A stretch of 7,803 nucleotides of DNA from JALHOQ01 sp038144835 (lineage in GTDB: Bacteria; Bdellovibrionota; Bdellovibrionia; Bdellovibrionales; UBA1609): assembly GCA_038144835.1 (NCBI GenBank), contig JAYQON010000128.1:1-7803 (forward strand). The letters run 5' to 3'. The translations under genes and the position numbers were made by a program. Below the pieces are notes generated by a model. It ran no database searches. It was not told the origin of the DNA and saw only the letters and a program-made list of their open reading frames with translations. Below, in pieces: positions 1 to 5,939 of this stretch (the stretch's first letter is position 1; every line of letters starts with the position of its first letter).

Positions 1-270
1 GACGGCGGCAATGATCTTCATCTTGCTTCCACATAGATGGCAGGTCTCGATGTCGATCCCAAATACTCTTTTCAAGAGCCGAGCCCAGCTGATGCGGGAC
101 TTTGCGGGCTGATCATCGGCCTTCAGCTCAAGCTGCTCGGCCCTGGGCTTTGGGACCACCATGGCTCGGTGCTTAAAGTGCGGCGCAAAGACGCCGGCGA
201 ACCTGGTGAGATGTACTCGGGGCCTCGGTACGATGGCCGCCAATTGTTCGAGGAGCTCGAGATGGGTCAT
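1..270 (-). pseudogene. IS91-family transposase, C-terminal remnant (N-terminally truncated; runs off the window)
   Basis: Reading the minus strand from 270 to 1 gives 90 open residues. They match the end of the Y2-type (IS91/IS801) transposase: an 'LELLEQLAAIVPRPRVHLTRFAGVFAPH' -like block (residues 4-31), then 'SWARLLKRVFGID' (61-73) and a CxxC zinc pair in 'CHLCGSKMKIIAA' (77-89). In this family the enzyme carries out single-strand, rolling-circle-like transposition. The catalytic HUH and tyrosine part, which would lie to the right, is absent. An in-frame TGA sits at 292-294 and family similarity stops near 270, so this is a breakpoint and not a real start, although an ATG happens to occur there. 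The left end continues outside the window. The stretch is visibly more GC-rich than the DNA to its right, as expected of acquired DNA. Family assignment is confident from motif recognition; whether any function remains is unlikely. Confidence 0.8.
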
Positions 271-613
271 CAAAGATGAGCTTCGTAATCGTCATTTAAA
301 GCAACTAAAAATATTTACATGGGAAATTCCAAACCAACAGGCGAACGATCGAGCCTTCATTGAAAAAGCTGTTCTGAAAATGTACCGCCTACGAAATGGC
401 TCCTTCAATATTCAAATTCAACGAGCAAAGCGAATGATCTGGGTCAAAACCATCGCGTGCCAACTTTCCATTGGCGAGATCGAAGACTTACTCCAAACCA
501 GATTTCAGATCGAAGGTAATTTCCAGGTGGAGGCCCAAACTCTTCTAGGCCGGAAAGAGTATCCGCGAAAAATAAGACATGAGGTTCGCGAACTACTCAA
601 AATCAATGGTTGA
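161..613 (+). CDS. Chimeric ORF: 5'-truncated hypothetical gene fused to antisense of the IS91 fragment
   Basis: The open frame is 150 codons. Residues 1-36 are antisense to the IS91 transposase remnant and so are not native protein. From about residue 37 (base 270) onward the codons look genuinely coding, rich in GAA, AAA, GAG, ATC and CAA. They give a basic, helical-looking polypeptide ('AFIEKAVLKMYRLRNG', 'SIGEIEDLLQTRFQIEG', 'KIRHEVRELLKING') ending in TGA at 611-613. I do not recognise the family. The only in-frame ATG after the junction is at 380 and would give 78 residues; no ribosome-binding site stands out. The simplest reading is a host gene whose 5' end was removed when the IS91 DNA arrived or was deleted. 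A new hybrid protein starting at 161 or 230 is possible but unproven. Confidence 0.4.
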   Translation: MARCLKCGAKTPANLVRCTRGLGTMAANCSRSSRWVIKDELRNRHLKQLKIFTWEIPNQQANDRAFIEKAVLKMYRLRNGSFNIQIQRAKRMIWVKTIACQLSIGEIEDLLQTRFQIEGNFQVEAQTLLGRKEYPRKIRHEVRELLKING

Positions 614-881
614 TCCAGACGCGCTCCAGCTACCCCTGAATGTGGCCTGTACGTTCCCGCTCGCGAAGCGGCCGTTTGAGTAGTGGTTTTGATCAGAGTC
701 CGTGGAGAGTTGTAGCTGATAAGTTGGGTTCGTCAGACCAATGCCGACGATTCAGTTTATATTTGTATATATGGCGTGAGTATCAACATAAGTTGCTAAT
801 CTGGCATTGGTTCTGCAGGCATTAGCATCTGTGCAGAACAATATTACGAAACCCATTAAGCACCGCCAATGTAAAATCAAT
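614..881. other. Gene-less interval between the broken ORF and the fibre-like gene
   Basis: I see no convincing gene on either strand. The plus-strand open frames here (about 61 and 97 codons) have poor protein character, and the second runs antisense into the fibre-like gene. The interval holds two short inverted repeats: CCGCT-CGCGA-AGCGG at 657-671 and GTTCTGCA...TGCAGAAC at 810-839. No tRNA-like or other RNA structure was recognised. Confidence 0.5.
810..839 (-). repeat. 8-bp perfect inverted repeat just past the fibre-like gene, possible weak terminator
   Basis: GTTCTGCA (810-817) and TGCAGAAC (832-839) are perfect inverted copies separated by 14 bases. They lie about 43 bases past the stop of the fibre-like gene in its direction of transcription. 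No T-run follows on that strand, so it is not a classical intrinsic terminator; it may be a 3'-end stabilising hairpin or a protein site. Confidence 0.35.
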
Positions 882-1778
882 CTATTGCTTGATACAAATG
901 GCGTAACCAGCTGCTGTCATGGTCGCGCCATGATCCCAATCGACAGTGACTTGACAGTACCATCCCAAATGGCTAGGCGTTGGTTTTGTGGCATAGACTT
1001 GATTATAAATCCCCCCACCAGCCACTTCACACCCACCCCCGATCACGACATATCCGGCACTGCAACTCGCTGTGCAAGAATCACTATTTGCAATTCCTGA
1101 TCCCGTGCAGGTTTTATACTCGATTGAGTTAGATAATCCTGCTACTGAACCAGTGACATTCATATTCCCATTTACATCTAGCTTTTGAGAAGGATTTGTC
1201 GTCCCGACCCCGATGTTGCCGGACTCGGTTATTCTCATTCTTTCCGCACTGTCCGTATCAAAAACCAATCGACCAGAAGCTCCTGCGGCTCTAATTTTGA
1301 GATGGTCTGTGTCATACCAAATGGCACCTTTTTGAGAGCCACTACTTTGAATTTCGAGAAGGCCAGAATTCGTTCCGTTGAGAGTTAGTGAGGTAACGTT
1401 GGCGACCGAGAGCGGACTTGTTGTTCCAATACCTACATTTCCCGTTGCATCGACATAAACGCCTTCATTGCCACCATCACCACTCAAAAAATAAGAACCC
1501 AAAAGCAAATTTTGCGTCGCCGTGTGATTACCTAAGTTATCCGCTCCCGAGAGGGTACCAAGATTTTCCCAGCTATTACCCGAGTCACAGCGAAAGAAAT
1601 TTGTGCCGTCGTGCTTAAGACTACCCTCTTGGTTCCTGATTCCAGAGAAACTACAAACAGCCCAGGCGGGCAAAGAAAAACTTAGGCTCAAAAAAAGAGT
1701 AAGCAATGCAGACCACCTTGTATGGAAAAAATAGAATAGATCTATTTTCAATCTACCCGGAGGCAAATAACCTGACAT
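882..1778 (-). CDS. Secreted short fibre-like (phage-tail-fibre-type) surface protein
   Basis: 298 residues. A long basic n-region (1-22) precedes a hydrophobic stretch (about 23-37) and a signal-peptidase-I-like site, 'LPAWA|VC', after residue 40; no lipobox is seen. The mature part begins with a small Cys-containing segment (C42, C64). Then comes 'GADNLGNHTATQN' (78-90) and two fibre-type repeats, 'ATGNVGIGTTSP' (111-122) and 'SGNIGVGTTNPSQKLDVNG' (186-204). These repeats are known from tail-fibre-like and Bdellovibrio-type surface fibres, which trimerise into beta-rich stalks. The C-terminal 80 residues carry six cysteines (C224, C235, C239, C250, C275, C295) and Gly-rich 'GYVVIGGGCEV', suggesting a disulfide-stabilised head. 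No S74 chaperone domain is present, and the protein is short for such fibres. Likely role: adhesion or an outer-surface appendage. The ATG at 1778 has no clear Shine-Dalgarno; TTG codons shortly downstream are alternatives that keep the signal peptide. Confidence 0.8.
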   Translation of the reverse strand: MSGYLPPGRLKIDLFYFFHTRWSALLTLFLSLSFSLPAWAVCSFSGIRNQEGSLKHDGTNFFRCDSGNSWENLGTLSGADNLGNHTATQNLLLGSYFLSGDGGNEGVYVDATGNVGIGTTSPLSVANVTSLTLNGTNSGLLEIQSSGSQKGAIWYDTDHLKIRAAGASGRLVFDTDSAERMRITESGNIGVGTTNPSQKLDVNGNMNVTGSVAGLSNSIEYKTCTGSGIANSDSCTASCSAGYVVIGGGCEVAGGGIYNQVYATKPTPSHLGWYCQVTVDWDHGATMTAAGYAICIKQ

Positions 1779-1845
1779 GAATTCAGGCTACAACATCTTC
1801 CGCAAAAACCAACCCTAGCCAAGATCTTAGCCGAGACTTGATTGA

Positions 1846-1851
1846 ATTATA
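1846..1851 (-). promoter_or_regulatory. Candidate -10 box (TATAAT) for the fibre-like gene
   Basis: A perfect TATAAT reads on the minus strand 67 bases before the fibre-like ATG, so the start of transcription would be near 1839 and the leader about 60 bases. The -35 region at 17-18 spacing is poor. The site lies in the 201-base gap after the AlkP-type gene, supporting separate transcription of the fibre-like gene. Confidence 0.4.
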
Positions 1852-1979
1852 CCCTAGTGAATATTTGACTATGGTTCAGTTGTTTTTTGATTTTTCAAAG
1901 ACGGATCAGCTCGAGAATCGCTTTTTATAGAAAGCCGCCAAAATGTCATGCCGCCCTTGATGTTCTATGCGCTCTTCTC

Positions 1980-4900
1980 TCATTCGAAGACCTCGGTCAA
2001 AACCCGACCCGTTAAATGTTTGGGAGCTGGTATACCAAGAGCCTTCAGAATTGTGGGCAATTGATCGCGATGCTGAATGGGCTTTTCGATTGGATGTCTG
2101 CGCTTGATTCCAGGACCCCAAATTAAAAATGGCGTCTGATCGCAGTTTTTTTCTACTTTGGCTAGTTGCTTGGGATTTGTTTTTAATCCCCATAGGCGCT
2201 TTGAGGCGTCAATAGATTCAGTTAAGGCGTACTCAAAATGCGATTCAAGTACAATGTCGCCGAGGTTTTCGTCGGTCTCGATTGGCATGGCTACGGCTTC
2301 TTCCCTCGACAGGACTCTAAAAAATGGCGACTTTCCCGAGAGGTCCTTCAGCTCTTTAAGTGCGTTTAAAATTTGCTGGCGTAACTGCTCATATTTCTGC
2401 CCTGAACCTCTGACCCATTTTTTACCAAAGCCATTTGGACTTATAAACACTTGATTTCCATTTGCAAATACCGCCTTTGACTTATTCCAATTGATTTTCA
2501 GATGGCCGCTTTTTGTGTCTACTGTGTGATGTAGCCATCCCTTACGCGCGAACAAATTATTGATGTAAACCTGTTTTTTTGTCAGACACTGACCTTGCAC
2601 TGCGCTTAAAACGACGATGGTGTTACCATGGGTTTGGTCGAGGATTTTTTTGAAAATGTCATCAATCCGCCGATAAGCCGACAGGGTTTTTTTGTGCTGG
2701 GATTGATATTGCTTCACTGAATTGGTTTTCTCGCCACGCTGATCGCTCTCATTTGCTGATAGGTAAGTTGCAATAGGTATGTAGTGAGTCAACACATCTG
2801 GATCCGGATCGACACTCGAATAAACATGAGACCTTTTATGCCAAGACAAAAATTCATTAAACTCAGCATCGATTGCAGCTTGAACGTCAGGCTCGGATTT
2901 GAGCGCCTTGGGCCAATCTAAAAATTGATTGATCCGCAAACCCATTGTGTCCGTCATTTCTTTATAATAATCATTTGTCGGCAACTTCATCTGATGGGGG
3001 CCAGTCATAAGTACTCGAATCCTAAAATTGCCATTTTTTGTTATTTTCAAAGGCAAGACACGCACGCTTGATGGTCCTGGATACTCCTGCAAGGGCAACT
3101 CAAGATGAATCCATCGGCTCGACTCTTTCTCGCCGAGTTCAAAAGTTTGTTTTGGAAATTTAAATTTAATCTTACTAAAGACGTCTTTTTCTTTTAATAA
3201 TTGAATTGGAATCTCAAGCCCATAAACATCCAAGGTCGCTCTGACGGATTTATTCTTGGCAAATCGAGTTTTGACTATATGTGGGTAATTACCGGCTCTA
3301 GGTATGGGATATTCTTTACCAAATGAATCGTGTCTTTGCGGCCCCAGCCCCTCTGACTCGAACAATAGATGATGCACTCCCCGAGAGCCAAAGAAGTTGA
3401 TCTTAGGCGAGGTCGGCAGGCGCATCGGAAGTGAATGCAAAAAAACACTCTTCCCGCTTGCTAAAAAAGTATCCCATGGGTCTTGCCAGGCTTTCGGCTG
3501 AGCGGCTTCATTCTGATCTCCATCAACGAGATTCAATAAATTAAGAATTGTGTTTGATTTAAAAATCGGAGCAGAATACCCGTAGGCACCTTCCTCCATC
3601 ATTTTAGATAGACCGTGTAAGTCACCTTCATCCACGTTGCGATAGATATCTAAGGGGCCGTAAGCTGCCGGTAAACGATCAACGATAACCCATCTGAGTT
3701 TTCTTTTTTCGATTCTTGTGTCAGGTGAAGTAAAATTGGCAGCTCGATCTGCACTCTCTTTTTCATAAAGCAGGTTCAATTCGGCAGCTTCCTTGGCATA
3801 TTCCTCTCTATAATCATGAGTTTCATAAGGATCCACATCGACCTTAAAAAGCTGATTATTATCCGGGCCTGAGCGAACCAACTTCCAAGGTGGCTTAATC
3901 ATGGCGTTGACTTTGTATCCTTGCATTAGAATAGGCCCAAAGCGTTTGATCTTTTTATCCTCCATCAGAGGAACAAGAGAAACGCCCTCAATCTCCTTTG
4001 CTGGCTTAATACCTAAAAGATTTAAAATCGTGGGCAGTACGTCTGTTAAATAAACGGATGTTGAGATTCGCTTTGGGCTTCTGCCCGGAATTTTTATAAT
4101 AAGAGGAACATGCAACTCCTCGCGGTAAGGTGCAGAATGCATATAAGATCCTCGTTCTCCAAAAGCTTCTCCGTGATCTGAGGTCACAATGATGATGGAC
4201 TGATCGTAAAGATCCCTTTGCTTTAGAAGATTCATCAATTTGCCAAAATGCTCATCAAAAGTTCGGATGCCCCCGATATAAAGTGAGCGCACATGAAAAA
4301 TATCTTTTGGATCATTGAGGTCAAATTGCCGCCAATACTCAGTTTTAAGCAGAGTGAAAACCTCGGGCCAAGTCTGAATGATCTTTTTTGAATAAGAAGG
4401 ATCATAAGTTTCTTCATGAGGCCTTGAAGGCTTATAGACATCATGAACATAATAGGTGTGAAAAAAGATAAATGCGGGATTTTCTTTTACCTTTAAATCG
4501 GCAATTGCGCCGTTAATTTTTTCCTCTGACCAGCGCAGAGCAAAATCCATTGGCACTATTTGATCAAAGCCTCTCTCGAAGCCTCGACGAAGAGACAAAT
4601 AGGGATCTACATTGATTGCCGCCCAAAGATTTTTATAGCCCACGCCTTTTAAATACTGAGGAAGAGTTTTGAATCTTGGATTTAAAACTCCCTTTGATTT
4701 GCCGTTTTCTTCACCCATGAACACTTGATGCGTTTGGGGATAAACTCCCGTAAAAAGAGACATATGAGACGGGAGCGTGTAGGCCGCAACCGATTGGGCG
4801 TTCTCAAAAGTGATGGCTTCGCGCGCGAACTTTGCCATTTCCGGAGTTGTTGTATCCGGATAACCGTAAAGGCTCATAAATCTGGCGCTCAATGTATCTA

Positions 4901-4994
4901 CAGAAATAAGGATGACGTGAGGTGGATTCTTACCGGCCAATGCCGGTAGCGAAAAAACGGCAAATAAAGTGCAAACGAGAAATATTTTGATCAT
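1980..4994 (-). CDS. Exported two-domain alkaline-phosphatase-superfamily protein (sulfatase-like plus degenerate phosphodiesterase-like)
   Basis: 1004 residues. A signal peptide (1-20, 'SLPALA|GK') sends it to the periplasm or outside. Domain 1 (about 24-390) is a sulfatase-type hydrolase: 'ILISVDTLS' with metal Asp33, 'YTLPSHMSLFTG' with Thr73 where sulfatases have formylglycine-forming Cys/Ser, 'SDHGEAFGERG' with metal Asp273/His274, and His286/His295 in the following 'YREELHVPLI' block. Domain 2 (about 430-1004) has the layout of the type I phosphodiesterase/nucleotide pyrophosphatase family. It shows 'WVIVDRLP' (Asp439), a Thr482 that aligns with the nucleophile, an inserted beta-rich region (about 600-670), 'DVLTH' (Asp733, His737) and a canonical tail, 'LIWGPGIK ... 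LPTILKALGIPAPKHLTGRVLTEVF'. The usual SDHG is replaced by 'SAVQG' (797-801), so this half is probably not a normal enzyme. By analogy with Thr-nucleophile relatives, phosphoester or phosphotransfer chemistry is likelier for domain 1 than sulfate hydrolysis; substrate unknown. Start: the ATG at 4994 gives an ideal signal peptide. Confidence 0.85.
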   Translation of the reverse strand: MIKIFLVCTLFAVFSLPALAGKNPPHVILISVDTLSARFMSLYGYPDTTTPEMAKFAREAITFENAQSVAAYTLPSHMSLFTGVYPQTHQVFMGEENGKSKGVLNPRFKTLPQYLKGVGYKNLWAAINVDPYLSLRRGFERGFDQIVPMDFALRWSEEKINGAIADLKVKENPAFIFFHTYYVHDVYKPSRPHEETYDPSYSKKIIQTWPEVFTLLKTEYWRQFDLNDPKDIFHVRSLYIGGIRTFDEHFGKLMNLLKQRDLYDQSIIIVTSDHGEAFGERGSYMHSAPYREELHVPLIIKIPGRSPKRISTSVYLTDVLPTILNLLGIKPAKEIEGVSLVPLMEDKKIKRFGPILMQGYKVNAMIKPPWKLVRSGPDNNQLFKVDVDPYETHDYREEYAKEAAELNLLYEKESADRAANFTSPDTRIEKRKLRWVIVDRLPAAYGPLDIYRNVDEGDLHGLSKMMEEGAYGYSAPIFKSNTILNLLNLVDGDQNEAAQPKAWQDPWDTFLASGKSVFLHSLPMRLPTSPKINFFGSRGVHHLLFESEGLGPQRHDSFGKEYPIPRAGNYPHIVKTRFAKNKSVRATLDVYGLEIPIQLLKEKDVFSKIKFKFPKQTFELGEKESSRWIHLELPLQEYPGPSSVRVLPLKITKNGNFRIRVLMTGPHQMKLPTNDYYKEMTDTMGLRINQFLDWPKALKSEPDVQAAIDAEFNEFLSWHKRSHVYSSVDPDPDVLTHYIPIATYLSANESDQRGEKTNSVKQYQSQHKKTLSAYRRIDDIFKKILDQTHGNTIVVLSAVQGQCLTKKQVYINNLFARKGWLHHTVDTKSGHLKINWNKSKAVFANGNQVFISPNGFGKKWVRGSGQKYEQLRQQILNALKELKDLSGKSPFFRVLSREEAVAMPIETDENLGDIVLESHFEYALTESIDASKRLWGLKTNPKQLAKVEKNCDQTPFLIWGPGIKRRHPIEKPIQHRDQLPTILKALGIPAPKHLTGRVLTEVFE

Positions 4995-5000
4995 GCCCTG

Positions 5001-5030
5001 ATTGTATTTTGCATTTTTAAATCAATGCAA
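5001..5030 (-). promoter_or_regulatory. Candidate promoter with overlapping palindrome for the AlkP-type gene
   Basis: On the minus strand TACAAT (5001-5006, five of six -10 bases) follows TTGCAT (5025-5030, weak -35) at 18-base spacing. Only six bases separate the -10 box from the ATG at 4994, so transcription would begin at or very near the start codon. A perfect 7-bp inverted repeat, TTGCATT (5009-5015) with AATGCAA (5024-5030), covers the spacer and -35 and could be an operator. Confidence 0.35.
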
Positions 5031-5056
5031 TTCAGGCATCCCTGATCTAATCAAAC

Positions 5057-5076
5057 CTGGTCCAGTCTCTGACCAG
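5057..5076. repeat. 6-bp inverted repeat CTGGTC/GACCAG between the HTH and AlkP-type genes
   Basis: CTGGTC (5057-5062) and GACCAG (5071-5076) are separated by 8 bases. On the minus strand the hairpin lies about 70 bases after the helix-turn-helix gene stop and is followed only by a weak GTTTGATT, so it is at best a poor terminator; an operator for the downstream gene is the alternative. Confidence 0.3.
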
Positions 5077-5146
5077 CGACTTTAAAACACAACTGAAGGC
5101 AAATTAAATTAAAGAGCTTATGGAAAAAACAGATCTTAATCCTGAT

Positions 5147-5617
5147 CTAAAAGACTATAATTAAGGCCAGTCCGAGGAGTGCCAGTGCCAAACCCCAAAC
5201 AACCACTTTTAGCTTTCGTAACGCTTTACCCTGGACTTCAAGCTGCAACTTAAGATCGTTAGTCAAAGTCTGATCGGGCTGAGTTCGTGTCTTTAATAAA
5301 AGAGTGGCCAAGCCCGGCTCATTAATCAGCTTTTTCTCCAGCGCGAGATACCATTCTAGAGCTCTATATATATGCGGAGGCACTCGATCTTCATCGCGCA
5401 TCCAACGCGTCCAAGCGGATGGATCAACCATCAAAAGTTGACACATTTTACGGCGCGAAAGACCCAGGTTTTTGCGGATATCTTCAATTCCACCGAATTT
5501 AGAGCGAAAAACTTTTACCTCAGCTTCATAGGTCATTCTTAGAGAGCTTTTAGAGCGAACCTGATCATCGTTCCCAATGAAATCCAGACTTTTGTCGACC
5601 TCAATACCTGAATCCAT
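5147..5617 (-). CDS. Helix-turn-helix protein with C-terminal membrane anchor (Bdellovibrio-type)
   Basis: 156 residues. The N-terminal 30 residues are polar. Residues about 43-92 form an Xre/CI-like helix-turn-helix: 'IEDIRKNLGLSRRKMCQLLMVDPSAWTRWMRDE' in part, then 'VPPHIYRALEWYLALEKK'. The 'VDPSAWTRW ... PPHIYR' pattern is one I associate with a Bdellovibrio regulator family. A helical linker (about 115-137, 'NDLKLQLEVQGKALRKLK') leads to one hydrophobic segment (138-156) that ends the protein. This makes a tail-anchored topology, with the DNA-binding part expected in the cytoplasm. Start: the ATG at 5617 has a good GGAG six bases upstream; the internal Met28 lacks one. It diverges from the recombinase gene across a palindrome-rich region and lies 152 bases upstream of the AlkP-type gene. 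Likely a transcription regulator whose activity depends on the membrane, possibly autoregulated; the signal is unknown. Confidence 0.75.
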   Translation of the reverse strand: MDSGIEVDKSLDFIGNDDQVRSKSSLRMTYEAEVKVFRSKFGGIEDIRKNLGLSRRKMCQLLMVDPSAWTRWMRDEDRVPPHIYRALEWYLALEKKLINEPGLATLLLKTRTQPDQTLTNDLKLQLEVQGKALRKLKVVVWGLALALLGLALIIVF

Positions 5618-5623
5618 GCCTTA

Positions 5624-5627
5624 CTCC
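5624..5627 (-). promoter_or_regulatory. Shine-Dalgarno GGAG for the HTH gene
   Basis: GGAG on the minus strand, six bases before the ATG at 5617, supports that start over the internal ATG at 5536. Confidence 0.6.
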
Positions 5628-5668
5628 AATATTGTGAAACACATTATATAAATGCGTTACACAATATT
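5628..5668 (-). promoter_or_regulatory. Promoter of the HTH gene framed by a 9-bp inverted repeat (candidate operator)
   Basis: On the minus strand a perfect TATAAT lies at 5643-5648, giving a start of transcription near 5636 and a leader of about 18 bases. The -35 region is poor, as in regulated promoters. AATATTGTG (5628-5636) and its perfect inverse CACAATATT (5660-5668) bracket the -10 box, 23 bases apart. A dimeric regulator bound here would block RNA polymerase; autoregulation by the adjacent helix-turn-helix protein is a natural guess. Confidence 0.45.
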
Positions 5669-5682
5669 AATAGTGTTAAAGT

Positions 5683-5699
5683 ACAATTTAGGTAATTGT
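5683..5699. repeat. 17-bp perfect palindrome ACAATT-TAGGT-AATTGT
   Basis: Six-base arms with a five-base centre, located about 50-60 bases upstream of the HTH transcription start. The 6-5-6 layout has the size of a classic dimeric helix-turn-helix operator. The arms are AT-rich, so chance occurrence is possible. Confidence 0.35.
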
Positions 5700-5743
5700 C
5701 ATTGGGCATTATTTATTATGTATCAATGAGATGATTTTTGACC

Positions 5744-5760
5744 CCATACTCGGTATATGG
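5744..5760. repeat. 17-bp inverted repeat CCATA-CTCGGTA-TATGG
   Basis: Five-base arms (5744-5748, 5756-5760) around a seven-base centre, in the middle of the divergent intergenic region. It has the same overall span as the palindromes on either side but a different sequence. Confidence 0.25.
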
Positions 5761-5803
5761 CTTTTTCAAATTCGACTGTGTAATATAACTATAAGTCACA
5801 GTG

Positions 5804-5841
5804 TTAAGTTATTGACTTAATTGATTTCATTGCGACAAAAT
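5804..5841 (+). promoter_or_regulatory. Candidate promoter of the recombinase gene with a 17-bp palindrome over the -35
   Basis: TTGACT (5812-5817) is a good -35, followed at 18 bases by CAAAAT (5836-5841, four of six -10 bases). The perfect palindrome TTAAGT-TATTG-ACTTAA (5804-5820) covers the -35, so a bound regulator would compete with polymerase. The start of transcription would be near 5848, upstream of both possible recombinase starts. Confidence 0.4.
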
Positions 5842-5939
5842 CGATCAATAAACGCTGCTAAGGCTCTAAAAAACTAAATGCCTATATGCAGCAAAACATA
5901 TTTTATATACACAAAAAGCGCTCGCGAGATTTATGCACA

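Noticed and set aside
37..279. 80-codon plus-strand open frame at the left edge
   Set aside because: It is antisense to the recognisable IS91 transposase fragment and has no protein character of its own.
657..671. CCGCT-CGCGA-AGCGG hairpin next to a GTTC, considered as an IS91 end (ori or ter site)
   Set aside because: The IS91 fragment breaks off at 270, nearly 400 bases away, and a 5-bp stem is too little to identify an element end.
640..1100. Two plus-strand open frames of 61 and 97 codons
   Set aside because: No ribosome-binding sites or family motifs; the second overlaps the fibre-like gene antisense.
1906..2193. 95-codon minus-strand open frame
   Set aside because: It overlaps the end of the AlkP-type gene in another frame; the AlkP frame is clearly the coding one.
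5023..5040. Five-codon minus-strand mini-ORF (ATG CCT GAA TTG CAT TGA) upstream of the AlkP-type gene, preceded by ATCAGGG
   Set aside because: Too short to support as a leader peptide; a frame this short is expected by chance and no attenuator structure was seen.
5618..5885. Short repeats in the divergent region considered as a CRISPR array or iterons
   Set aside because: The repeated units are only 7-9 bases with irregular spacing and no uniform spacers.
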